The notes under the pieces are model-generated. The model made no database searches. It saw only the letters and a list, made by a program, of their open reading frames with translations, and was not told the origin of the DNA. A stretch of DNA of 64,000 nucleotides from Lepraria neglecta. Lineage: Eukaryota; Ascomycota; Lecanoromycetes; Lecanorales; Stereocaulaceae. The position numbers and the translations under genes were made by a program. Location: contig CM065652.1 in the NCBI GenBank assembly GCA_033220425.1, forward strand, positions 2,356,001-2,420,000, written 5' to 3'. Below, one piece after another: positions 11,801 through 22,785 of the stretch. How positions within the stretch are numbered: the first letter of the stretch is position 1; each line of letters opens with the position of its first letter.

Positions 11801-14800
11801 AGGGTAGCATTGTGTTGGCCTTCCCTCGATAGTTCATCGTCACCTCGAACGACCACGAGCCTATCAAGTAATTCGTTGACTGCTGGAATTACTTCGGCTG
11901 GGTGTAAATTGCTCCGAGCGCCATTCTTGATCTTGAAAGTGGTCTTTGCTGTGTCTAATATCCGAATCACGTTGATTGGAAGCTGAAGCTGCTCATTGTC
12001 ATCAGGTCTGACCTCCCGCAAAAACTTACGCGCCGCCGAGAGCTGAGTGTATTCGTCTTCCAGGTACTTCTGAGTCTCGAGATCTCCAATCAACTCGTTC
12101 GCTTGTTCCAAAAACTCTGGGGAGATGGAGGTCTCTGGTCTTGAGTCCATCAGGTCAACACGGAACTTCTTCTCGAATTGCTTGTCCGAGCATGTGATTA
12201 TATCAACACGCTGCTGTTCGATGTGCACACCATCGAGACCATCTTCGCCATAGACAAATTGTACGATATCGCCTAGAGAATTGCGAACAGTGCCATCATA
12301 TTTAGCCATAACATCTTCCAAGGCCTTGACCAAACGTCGTTGAATGTAGCCTGTCTCAGCAGTCTTCACAGCAGTATCGATAAGACCCTCACGACCAGCC
12401 ATAGCGTGGAAGAAGAATTCGGTCGGTGTCAAGCCTCGCAAGTAAGAGTTCTCCACAAATCCTCGGGATTCTGGCGAGTAGTCGTCCTTTGTGAAATGGG
12501 GTAGTGTTCGATACTTGAATCCAAAAGGTATACGCTTGCCCTCGACCGACTGCTGACCCACGACGGCAGTCATCTGGGAAATATTGATCGTTGAGCCTTT
12601 AGATCCAGAGCGAGCCATTTGGGTAGCGTTGTTGAGATCCTTGAGACTCTCCTCAGTCACCCGTCCGGCATCGTCACGCGCATTGTTCAATGCCTTCGAG
12701 ACCTTGCTCTCAAAGGTCTCTCGCACATTCATGCCTGGAAGAGATTCGAGCTCGTTATCGGTTGCAGCCTGTGTAATAGCACTGACTTCCTGTTTCTGCT
12801 TGTTGACGGCGCCCTCGATCCGGGTTATGGTTTCCTTATCTGGTATAGTATCACCTATGCCAATGCTGAAACCGTTGTGCAGAAGCCAGTAGTTGACAAC
12901 CGTCTGAGCTCCGTTGAAGAAGCCCATGGCAGCCTCCCACCCCTTCTCGTTGAAGATGATGTGGACAACGCCACCACCAGTAGCGCCGACGGACTTCTTA
13001 TTCATGAGCCCATACATTATTTCGCCGCCAGAGATTAGCAATCCGTCATCATTGAGAGGGCAGAAGCCTTCATCACTGGATCGGAGAAGATTTAGGCCGG
13101 TCGGAAGTACGAGACTTAATATTTGCTTTCCAGTCCACATGGGATGCGGCTTGACGATAGCAGGCTGAGGAATGACCCCGTCCCAATCTGGGACCCAGAG
13201 CAGGATGTTCATGACTAATTCCTTAGTGAGAAAGACATCCCTTCGGCACATCTTGTAGATACCACACAATGTATCTTGCACGATACCCATCAAAGGCCCA
13301 TTGCGTTGTGGCGACACGATGTTGAGAGGAACCATACACAGCTGGTTGACTTCGGCGCGAGTTTCTTCGCTCTGAGGTACGTGCAGATTCATCTCGTCTC
13401 CATCGAAATCGGCATTGTAGGGAGAGGTCACAGAAAGATTCAGGCGGAATGTCGAGAACGGCATGACTCGAACGCGATGGCCCATCATGGACTCTTTGTG
13501 CAGCGACGGCTGGCGGTTGAAGATGATGTAGTCACCATCAACAATATGCCGTTCAACCTTCCAGCCATACTGCAAGGAGATCTCCCCAGCACGTTTGTGA
13601 TGACGCAGATCGATCCTCTCGCCAGAATCTCGAATCACATACTTTGCGCCAGGATGCTCGTTAGGACCGTTCTTGACTAATTGATGGAGCTTCTGGATGT
13701 TGTATGGGGTCACGGTTTCAGGGTATGTCAAGGTCCTTGCAACGCTTCGCGGAACCCCTACTTCGTCCAGAGATAGATTAGGATCTCCGGTGATGACCGT
13801 ACGTGCTGAGAAATCAACACGCTTTCCCATCAAGTTCCCACGGAGTCGACCTTCCTTGCCCTTTAAACGGGCTCGAATCGATTTGACTGGACGTCCAGAT
13901 TTCTGCAAGGCTTGAGGCTGCCCAGCAATATCATTGTCCATATAGGTTGCAACGTGGAACTGAAGCAGCTGTTCAAATTCGTTCACCACGTGCGCAGGAG
14001 AACCCTCAGTTTCGCAACGTCGAACATTGCCATTGGCACGGATGATATCGCCAAGTTTGTACGTCAGATCGTCCTCGCCGCGCATACCGTTGCCTCCGTC
14101 CACAGAGATGCTGGGCCGAACGGGGGGAGGGGGGACAGGAAGCACTGTAATGATCATCCATTCTGGGCGGGCATAGTCGTTGCTCAGTCCCATCTTCGTG
14201 ATGTCCTCCGTAGATATGTGACGGAATATATTCAGGGCCATCTGTGGAGTTATAGGCTTTTTCTCAGGCTGCTGTCCCTCGTTCTCCTCGTCACCTTTCT
14301 GAGGCTTCCAGGTGCCGGTCAATTTGAGTCCCTCCCGGCGAACCTCAGGTTGGACGTTTCCGCAGCCGCCGTGATCATGCTTGGGTTGTTTGTCCTTCTC
14401 AGGAGGAGCATCCTCGTCCAATGTCACCGAAGTTTCGCAGATCATCTTGGGCTTGCAGAGTCGCCAGACCGCATCGAAGCGTCTCTTGGGATCTCGGTAA
14501 CGTAGAGCGTCCGCAAATTGTGGATTGCTCTAAAAAGTGGCAACGTCAGTAAAGGTTATAAGACAAGATTGGCCATCCCTTAGGGATAACTAACTTCATC
14601 TACTAAGATCTTGCCACAGTTGTGGCAGACTGTCTCCAGCAGTTTCTTGATCTTCGTCATGAAACCTGAATCACAGAGTCAACACTGTGCACACAGAATC
14701 GAGGGCGCTTGATATGACATACCAACATGGAAGACGGGCACTGCGAGCTCAATATGCCCAAAATGTCCCGGACATTCTGACATATTCTCGTCGCAGGTAG

Positions 14801-15008
14801 CGCATTTGTAGGCTCTATCAATAGATCCAAGGCGAGGATCTGCCAAACCCATCTGTCGTGGTCGCTGGTTCTGCTCGTCCATCGTCTCCGGATATTCTAT
14901 CGGCGCCACACTCATGTTCTTGATCTCTTCTGGTGAGAGAAGCCCGAACTGAATCTCCTGGATCGAGCGCAGCGGCGCGCTGGAGAACTGGAAGTTGAGG
15001 TTCGCCAT
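8810..15008 (-). CDS. RPB1: RNA polymerase II largest subunit RPB1
   Basis: This is the catalytic largest subunit of Pol II, 1744 aa by my model. Exons: 15008-14723, 14665-14595, 14529-10126, then CTD exons 10069-10027, 9957-9951, 9816-9799, 9746-9696, 9647-9624, 9563-9522, 9471-9447, 9284-9255, 9197-9058 and 8903-8810. All phases agree and the stop is TAA. N-terminal zinc-binding Cys/His residues ([17 protein letters not shown]) and the metal-binding active-site motif [10 protein letters not shown] are intact; bridge and trigger regions follow ([22 protein letters not shown]). The tail is made of diverged YSPTSPS-like heptads and ends [16 protein letters not shown]. The split tail is unusual and is described separately. 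The gene is divergent from SWD1. Confidence 0.95.
8904..9057 (-). repeat. RPB1 CTD intron, copy A2
   Basis: This 154-nt intron before the last RPB1 exon has an acceptor half that matches the intron at 9817-9950, including the TTAGCATTTCC block (the branch-site region on the coding strand) and CATGTCTCA. The donor halves are dissimilar. Confidence 0.75.
9472..9521 (-). repeat. RPB1 CTD intron, copy B2
   Basis: This is the 50-nt partner of the intron at 9747-9798, with the same donor GTTCGTA, the same central sequence and the same AACAAGTCAGT block near the acceptor. It implies duplication of an exon-intron unit inside the CTD. Confidence 0.85.
9747..9798 (-). repeat. RPB1 CTD intron, copy B1
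   Basis: This 52-nt intron is clearly similar to the intron at 9472-9521. Read on the plus strand, both carry AACAAGTCAGT near the left end and TACGAAC at the right end, with TCAAGAGG between, at over about 80% identity by eye. The flanking downstream exons are also similar (both encode PSYSPSSP). Confidence 0.85.
9817..9950 (-). repeat. RPB1 CTD intron, copy A1
   Basis: This 134-nt intron has an acceptor-proximal part of about 90 nt that resembles the intron at 8904-9057. On the plus strand both begin CTGA-CGATT, contain TTAGCATTTCC and later CATGTCTCA at matching spacing. Confidence 0.75.
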
Positions 15009-15667
15009 GGTCGATGGTGATCGTACGCAGGGCCGGAAGTGGCGATAGAGTTGGACAGCTGAATCAACACTAAGGTTGACCTGGTCAGAAGATCACAAAA
15101 ACCTCTCCGAAGCCATCCACTATCCCAACTGTCGACTCCAGAGTCGCAGTCAGTGGAAAGTGAGGGTCCCCCGCTGTCGCGGTTCCACCGCAGCTGTCGG
15201 GCTGGCCACAAAGGGCTCCCTCCGCTGTGACTAAAACCCCCTCCGCCTGAATCTACCGTATATCTAGCCTAAATTGCTAAATCTATCTTGGGTAATCCTG
15301 ATTTGATGTCGCAACAGTCCAGGCTATACTTTGCGATAGCTGGAGGGTCGTGGAGGATGTTGTGGGTGTTGATAGTGATGGAAGAGTGACTTTGAAGTGA
15401 GGAAGCAATTTTAGCACAAATAGCGCGCCTCGTTTGCGTTTGAACGGTTCCGGCGTCCGGTTTCCGACACACTAGCTTAATAGGGCTTAGCCAGATCACG
15501 CAGAGCCGTGCTACGATCCAGTAACTCATTTGAACACTTACTGTTCGTGCCTCTTCACGCGGTCCAGGGAGATCTGCAAATCGAGTGATTCAGGAAATAT
15601 GACTGAGCTGCCTTGAAGCCTTTGATGACATTTTTCATCACCTAGTCGGCAGCGAGTCGCTGCAATC
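15009..15667. promoter_or_regulatory. divergent promoter RPB1 / SWD1
   Basis: The 659 bp between the two start codons must contain both promoters. The sequence is GC-rich near RPB1 and has CT/GA-rich patches. No convincing TATA box was found. No coding signal is visible on either strand. Confidence 0.55.
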
Positions 15668-17337
15668 ATGAATCTTGCTCTGACTGATCCGTTTATACTT
15701 GCCCAAGACTGCCCAGAGGCTCTTACAGGGAAGCTCAGTAAGAGTTACTCCACCCACTCCCTTGCCCATGCTGACTTCTAGTCACAAGGATCTGGACATG
15801 CTACCTGCCTAAGGTTCAACCGCAAAGGGGATTTCCTTGCTTCTGGCAGGGTACGTTTTCTACAGGCGCACCCAGGACACCGCTTATCATACTTCTGTAC
15901 AGGTCGATGGGACCATTGTGATATTCGATATTGAAACCAATGGAGTAGCTCGCAAGCTTCGAGGCCACACACGCCAGATCCAATCAATAAGGTACTAGAT
16001 GGTGGCATGTTGACTATCTTGCCCTGGCTAACAAATTGCAGCTGGTCACGCGATGGACGATACCTTCTCAGCTCTTCTCAAGATTGGAAATGCATCCTCT
16101 GGGATCTTAGCGACGGTACAAGGATACGGGTCGTTCGCTTTGAGGCACCCGTGTACATCGCAGAACTACATCCATACAACCAGTACGTGCAGCCGAGCAA
16201 TGTGTTGAGATCATGCTAAGATGATGCAGCTTTCTCTTTGTAGCCTCCTTATTCGAAGATCAACCCATGCTGGTCGACATCTCCAAGAATGTACCAGTTA
16301 AGCGCAAGTTACCGTCCGCACCAAGGAGACCTCTTGCCGAGGGCGAGGAACTCAGCGAGAAGCAGGTAGCCCAGGATGCTAAGCAAACTACATGCGTCAC
16401 AATCTTTACATCTCTAGGTAAACACATCATTGCCGGCACGAGCAAAGGATGGCTGAACATCATCGAGACTCAAACATGCCAGATCATACATTCGCACAAC
16501 CTATGTCCTGGTGTAATCATCTTCCTTCGCCTGACCGTATCTGGACGCGACATGGTGTCCAACTCCAGTGACCGAGTCATTCGCACTATACCATTACCAG
16601 ACCTCTCACAGCTCGACCTGGATATAGGGAAGATCAAGATCGATGTGGAGCATAAATTTCAGGATGTGGTCAACAGGCTGTCTTGGAATCATGTGGCTTT
16701 CAGCTCAACAGGAGAATATGTTTGTGCAACTACTTATATGAATCACGATATCTATGTTTGGGAAAGGAACAACGGCAGCTTGGTCAAAATCTTGGAGGGT
16801 CCAAGAGAGGAATTGGGAGTAGTAGAGGTGGGAGATCCATTGCTTTCACAGGCCTTGGCACATACTGATTCTCGACAGTGGCATCCACATCGACCTTTCG
16901 TTGCCGCATGTGGTCTCGAGAGCGGGCGCGTCTATCTTTGGTCCATCATCGCCCCACAACGCTGGTCTGCTCTTGCACCCGACTTCGCCGAAGTCGAGGA
17001 GAACGTAGAATACGTTGAGCGGGAAGACGAATTCGACATCCACCCCATCGAGGAGATCAACAAGCGCCGCTTAGATCTCGAGGATGAAGCCGTTGATGTA
17101 TTAACCGTTGAGCCTACAAAGAGTCAATTCGAGGAAGAATCATTCACTATGCCTGTCCTACTAGACATTGGCGACAGCGAGAGCGAAGAAGAGGTTGTAT
17201 TAGTAGGACCAGGCACAATGAGGCGGAAAAGCCCCGGTGAGGGCAGAGGATGGATGAACGGGGCGCAGAGTGGAGAAAGTGGCGAAGAGGGAGCGAATGG
17301 CACAGTAAAGCCTCAGTCAAACAAACGGAAGCGATGA
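15668..17337 (+). CDS. SWD1: COMPASS subunit Swd1 (RBBP5), WD40 protein
   Basis: Swd1 is a core subunit of the Set1/COMPASS H3K4 methyltransferase. Six exons: 15668-15737, 15789-15850, 15903-15991, 16042-16182, 16230-16827 and 16879-17337, giving 472 aa. WD-repeat blocks are in the family order: SGHATCLRFNRKGDFLASG, then VDGTIVIFDIETNGVARKL, WSRDGRYLLSSSQDW and EAPVYIAELHPYN. Next come ASLFEDQPMLVDIS and the conserved GVVEWHPHRPFVAACGLESG. The tail is acidic, then basic (NKRKR). The last intron, 16828-16878, is 51 nt with no in-frame stop; splicing it restores the conserved EWHPHRP junction. The gene is intact. Confidence 0.93.
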
Positions 17338-17996
17338 GGAGATACCCCACGCGTGCAAGATGTCACAATGATTGAGCAGTGAATACTCGGCCCATCGTCT
17401 TTGCGGGGACTCCCACAAAGTGAGGCAAAAAGGCCAGAGCGACCCCGCCACAGAGTGAAGTCCGTTCTCTCGGCCATACAAGAACGCTGTTCTACTGAGC
17501 CCAGCCTCGCTCGCCGCACATGAAACGCTCGAAAGCACTCTACCAAAGATAGGACGAGGAGATAGTGTCATACAACTTGCAAGAGACAGGGTTTTTACGA
17601 AATGGGGTGAAGATGCAAAACACCATAAACTCCTGACGTATGTCCACTATTCACTCTACACAACTTCCCTGCCATATCAATTATCATTGCAAGAACGAAG
17701 AGCTATTGCCACACAAACACCACCTCAACACCACAATCACCCGCCTTTTGACACCCAAATTTGTTCTCATCCTAGCGCTTGTCTAAACAAATATCCACTT
17801 CTCCCCCTGTTGTTGTGCACATGGCCATCCATATGCCACTCAATTCCTCCAAGCAAATCCCAATTGTCGCCCACATCGTGTACGTGCATACTCCCAAATC
17901 TGGCTTACAACCCTTTCTCCCGTTCAAAAGAGGGTTGCTGACCCCGTCAGCCGCAGAGACAGCAGACAATCCCCAAGAAACAAACCTACCACGAGC
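17338..17996. other. intergenic, no gene seen
   Basis: This is the 3' flank of SWD1. The C-rich stretch 17690-17900 gives short ORFs in several frames without recognisable content and may be the 5' leader of the small ORF that follows. Confidence 0.45.
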
Positions 17997-18209
17997 ATGA
18001 CGCAAAACCCCATCTCCGACCTAGACCTCACCATGAAAGTCATCATCGCCATGATTCTCACCTGCATCTTCCTAACCTTCTACGCCAACACTTTGTACCC
18101 GAGATATCTCGCCCGCGTTCCGCGCGTTGGGAGAGGGGAGAAAGCTCGCAAATTCGCAGCCGACAAGCATAAGAGAGGGGAACAGGCTCGCCTGAACGAA
18201 GAGAATTGA
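17997..18209 (+). CDS. small single-pass membrane protein, hypothetical
   Basis: The 70-aa ORF has one clear hydrophobic helix (about residues 13-33, starting at MKVIIAMIL). A basic, polar tail (ARKFAADKHKRGEQARLNE) follows, like that of small fungal membrane proteins. An inner start at residue 13 is also possible. The family is not recognised. Support comes only from composition and the open frame. Confidence 0.42.
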   Translation: MTQNPISDLDLTMKVIIAMILTCIFLTFYANTLYPRYLARVPRVGRGEKARKFAADKHKRGEQARLNEEN

Positions 18210-18500
18210 GAGGGACAAGGCTGTTTCGCTTGCGAAGCAGGGGCGATGGTACACTGGTGAGGAATTTTGACGTGTGGAGATGTGAGAGCAGGGGTGATTA
18301 GAAAAAAGGGTCATGCATGTACTTGAAAGTTATTTGATGGCATAATGGTAATGGCTGCTGTCGAACCTGAGGAGCATTGATGTCCAATGGACCATAGAGC
18401 GCCACATGCCGCTCTTGTTATGTTACAAAGGCTTGAAATGCCATGTTTGAAGAAATGCCAAATGAACTGTTTGCTTTCCAGTATGCATACCGGCACACCA

Positions 18501-19557
18501 CTAGTTAACGCCTTTCTTATACTCATATCGTCTTTTGAGAGTCCAAACCCATTCCCTGCTAATCTTGTACACCAGCATCACGATCAGAAAGACCACCAAG
18601 CCAACCACCGATATGGTAATCCAGATACTGAAACCCTGACACATCCTCGACCGCAAAGTCATCTGCACGTGCGGATCGAGCTGCTCGTAGGACAGAAAGA
18701 CTTGCATAGCACTCAGTATGATTGTCAGGTTGCCGAAAGCGAATATCAGCGGTCCGTAAAATTGAGCGAAGTATGCTCCATACTGAGCATTGATGATATG
18801 ATAGTGGAATCTGCCGAGGAAGATCTTCGTATAGAAGTTCAATCTTGTCAGACGGATTTCTCCGTAAGCGTATCTTCCGGTCACTTTTTGATCATTTATG
18901 TATTTGAAGCCTGCTGTGAAGGTGCAGAAGGTCTCCCATGTTGCTTGTTTGGGTACAAGGTGTAATCTTTGGGCGATTCGGAAATCTGATTCGTGGATGA
19001 TCAGGTACAGGTATGTTCGCAGATAGCCACGAGCTGCTTTTTGCAATCGAATCCATTCCTCTCCTTTCTCTGGCAAGAAGTGCTGAGTCCAGAACCGATG
19101 CGATAATAGATACTCTGGTAAAGGCTTGATGAATATACGGTCGTAGTACCACACCAGATGTAGATGAGCCTCTTCCGTGATGATGATCTTACGGCCCTCG
19201 ACCTCCTGCCGATGGAGCGCAGAGATGTTTTGTGCTATCATGGCTTGACATGATCCATAGATACGGTGATATCGAGTCTAGATCTGCCGCCCAAAGTTCC
19301 TTCTCTAGGAATGTCCGGATTTCTTGCTTCTCCTTGAGCGGCATTCGCGGATGACCAGGTAGATAATATACAGCCTCGTTCTGCGTTTCTGGCGACGGTC
19401 GTGGCAATTCAACATATGACGTGTTTAAGTAGTCATGGAACTCCTCTTCCTGAGAAAACGGGCATGCCGAATGTGTTTCGCTCTCCTGAGAGGACCGAAA
19501 CCGGGTGTCCACCATAACTACACAAGGGCCGAATGAGCCGCATCCAGTTCCAAGCAC
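18501..19557 (-). CDS. two-TM fungal membrane protein (probably DUF6601), frame break
   Basis: The order of blocks matches a fungal family that I believe is DUF6601: a pre-domain FLEKELWAADLDSISPYLW, then SALHRQEVEGRKIIITEE and HLHLVWYYDRIFIKPLPEYLL. Two C-terminal membrane helices follow (around YGPLIFAFGNLTIILSAM and WITISVVGLVVFLIVMLVY), and the end is basic. Function is unknown. The first part (19557-19232) and the second part (19227-18501) are in different frames; the junction is at a run of four T on the plus strand (19228-19231). One extra base there accounts for it, either a real mutation or a homopolymer error. The start is 19557 or, more family-like, the Met at 19515. Confidence 0.7.
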
Positions 19558-20137
19558 GTTGTTGGAATGATGGGCATGAGGAGCTGATGAACGGGAGATT
19601 GCCTTCAGTAACAGTCAGGAACGATCAAAACGGATCGACTCTCGCATCCTCAATAATGGAGCACCACCTTCCAAAAGACTTATAGGCTCAAAGCCTTCAA
19701 CCTGTACCACAAGACCTGCATGATTTGCATAAAGTATGATGGAGTGGCAAGGGCGCTGCCGGCATCAAACATTTCTCTAGTCTTGCAACGGAAATGCACC
19801 AATCACAAAGACTAAGAATACAAGGCAACATGTCTATTAGTTATAGTAATGCAAATATGTTACCAACTAGGCACAGCCCAGAATCTGCATGCATCATGCA
19901 TTGCGCCACATATTCCTTTCTTTGCACACCGAGGTCACCAAAGTCCAGTCTAGCCATTAGAGCTTTGTCGGCTGCTTCTCAAAAATTTACTCCAATATGA
20001 CGTGCAGCTAGATAATGAATCTTTCGTGACTTCTAACAGGATGGATGCCGACAAGGCAAAACGCCCCTCTACGCAGGCGTTGCCCTACCGATTATACTAT
20101 GAGTGTCCCTGTTTTAGTTATGACCGTACCAGTCAGC
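19558..20137. other. intergenic, no gene seen
   Basis: Only short ORFs lacking family similarity are visible (for example 19794-20000). Confidence 0.45.
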
Positions 20138-21660
20138 CTACTGGTTCAAGAGCTTTGAATTGACAACTAGTGTATGGTAATCTCTGTGCACCCTTTCAAG
20201 GCGGCTTACCTGCCAACATACCCTGGCTCTGCTTCCGTTACAACTGGAGGCGCGTTTACCTTCAATCGTATCTTGTCGGAGTCGTCTTTGAACTACGCTT
20301 TCTGAAGACCCAACGAATCGTTGCAGTGTCTGCCGCACGTTGATGTACGCTTCCCGATTGTTCTTCTCGAGCTTCACTAAGGATTTGTGGTCTGTTGAGA
20401 TAGGAATTCTGAATCTACTGTCGTCTTCCTCCCACGGTCGATCACCACCCAAGGCCGAAAACGGTCTCACAAGCATTTGCGGCTGTCCTTTCGGTACCCA
20501 TTCTGTGATTCCATTCATCTAGAAATGATGTCAGCAATAATATAGTCACCATCTAGAACCTGTTCTCAGCGAGCTTACCGTGACTTCTTCCATAGTATCA
20601 GTCTCTTTCGTCTCATAGAATTGGACTATTTCTGAGTCCCGGAAGTCAAAGGCCTGGCAGAACAATTTGTGTTGTTTCATTTTCAGTCGGTGCCCAAAAT
20701 TCTGATCAAGCATTGTCAACGTATAACCTTGTGGATGATCACCGACCATAGCGGCCAGATCGTTGACGTGCATTCCCTGACTTGGAACGCCGAAAAAGAT
20801 GACTCCGTAGGTGGACAGAAAATTGTATCTGTCAATGCTGTCTTTGCTTTCTTTCAAGAGGATGAGTACCTTGCAGGACAATCAACTTCTGCATTGTGGT
20901 GAAAGGAACCTATTCTTGCCTCTTTCAATATCATGCCACCTAAGCTGTGAGATGCAAAAACAATGGGCCTGGCGTTTCGTTGCTATGCGCCGAGACATGA
21001 GTGAGGCTCCAATCAAGCCATAGGAGACAAACACTTGGTTTTGCTTCCGCAGTTCGCGTAGCAAGCTGATGAAAGTTGCAGCATAGTCTTCGACGGTCGC
21101 AATGGAGCGGTCTGTAGCGCTAACACCAGACGAGTATCCATAAGTCCATAGCCTGATTTCTGGTATATCTTGAGCAAGCGTGTCTCGTGGCCACATGTAT
21201 CTTTCTCTAGCAGCTCTATAACTTCGAAAGGCATGGCCTCCAAAGCCGTGAAGGAAGATGCAGCTACATGGATCAGTAAAGTTCTTGAGAGATAATACTT
21301 GACGAATTACTCAATGATCTGCTCATCGTTCTTTTCTGCTGGGGATAGTGGTGTGAAGTTTATGAAATGTGCATCAATGAAAACCTCGACTTCTGGATAG
21401 TTTTCGACGGTGAGATAAAGAGATTGGTATTTCATCGATGTTTCTTCTGGAAGTTGAGTGGTTCCTACTCTGGCGGAGAATGTCGCGGCTCGGTCATCCC
21501 GTCTGGAAGAGTTTGAACTATCCACAGAAAAAGAATGAAGAACGAGATCAGAGGGTTGCTTTAGACCTAGAGTCTCGCGTAATGCTGTGTCGAAGGTGCT
21601 TCTGTCGATGTGTCTTGGTATGCATGTCGCTCTGTACGTGATCGCGAATTGAGATGCCAT
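20138..21660 (-). pseudogene. SERAC1-like alpha/beta-hydrolase (NLR-type N-domain), disrupted
   Basis: This is similar to the hydrolase domains found alone or at the N-terminus of fungal NLRs. Exon 21660-21312 splices (21310-21264) to a part starting with the oxyanion-type CIFLHGFGGHAF. That is followed by MWPRDTLAQDIPEIRLWTYG, the nucleophile elbow ASHSLGG and the STYGVIFFGVPSQGM block. A last exon from 20518, after an intron 20578-20519, carries the GGDRPWEED-like block, and a GTAAGC donor near 20206 suggests the original protein went further. The middle (about 20870-21030) lies in different frames that no obvious GT..AG intron reconciles, so I call it broken, though unusual splicing is possible. 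No NB-ARC follows downstream. Confidence 0.62.
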
Positions 21661-22785
21661 AATGAGGTGAAGCTGTCAAAGTTCGAAATCTGAGAGAAAT
21701 TTGCAGGACTCAAAAGGTGGACCACACTGTAAATGCGCGGAATTGTGGCCAAAACTTTGATTAGACTACACAGAGTTGCGCTGAGGATACCTGTCTAAGA
21801 CGCTATTGAACACCCCTGTCGAGCATCGCCTCTATGGTACGAAAACTCGGCCGAGACCAGTCAGATCTCTGCATCGGCAAACCTTGAAGCTATGTCTTCT
21901 GTTTCGATCGGCATTTTCCACAAAGTTGCTGCTTTGCCATGTTAGCTCAGCTTCATCCCCGTACAATACGTTTCAGAGCCGCCACAACCAATAGGTAGTG
22001 CTCCAAACTCAAAAAGGCAAGGTAGTTGCTCGTTTCTGCTCGGCTGACTGCAGTAGTTTTACCCGCTTCATCAAGTTTGGTGGAGCCTCCTGTTTCTGTG
22101 TACCATAGTCGGGCGTCAGGACCCTGCATGCATCTGTGTGCATCTACCCAACGAAACGAAAAGAACGTTGGCTTATCATGATGCATAACGGTTGTTACTT
22201 TAATTGCCTCGCAGGATTCCACTCCACGGATTGCAAGAATTCAGAGGACGTTTTGCCTCTCTCGAAAGTACTCGTATAGACTCTGACAGCGAATTCGACT
22301 ACTACATACCATGGACAATACACGGCACCTTCAACGCCTACTCTGCAGGCCACCCTCACATCAGCCACGGTCACCTTAACGCAATCTATAACCTACCCGA
22401 CCACAACTTCGAAAAGCTCAACATCAACACACTCAACAACTCCTTCAACTCAACTAAGTGCAATCTCCACCAACGATGTTCGGCTCACTACGTCCTCTAC
22501 TTCCACTACTGATGGTACGTCCTCCTCGTTCCTGTCTGGCTCCCTACTGACCACGGCCTAGATTAAACGCCTCATTCCACCCCACAGTCGTCCACTAGCT
22601 ACACTCCTGTCCCAAAGAACACAAATCAAGCAGTGCCGCTAAGGTCCAAGGGAGTACCATCGCTTCCGATCTTTCACCTTCTAGCTCTACCATCTACTAA
22701 CACAGGTCTGGACCGAATGGTTCACCGTCAAAAAGTGTTCTAATAGGATGATCACTACTCGGATGGACCCTTGGTTGTGGCCAGC
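21661..22785. other. intergenic, no gene seen
   Basis: An ORF at 22204-22512 and some C-rich sequence are present, but neither shows family content or splice context. This is the left flank of the MITE-like element. Confidence 0.4.

Noticed and set aside
11113-14505. Several plus-strand ORFs of 60-197 aa antisense to RPB1
   Set aside because: They mirror the codon pattern of the strongly coding minus strand and have no family content.
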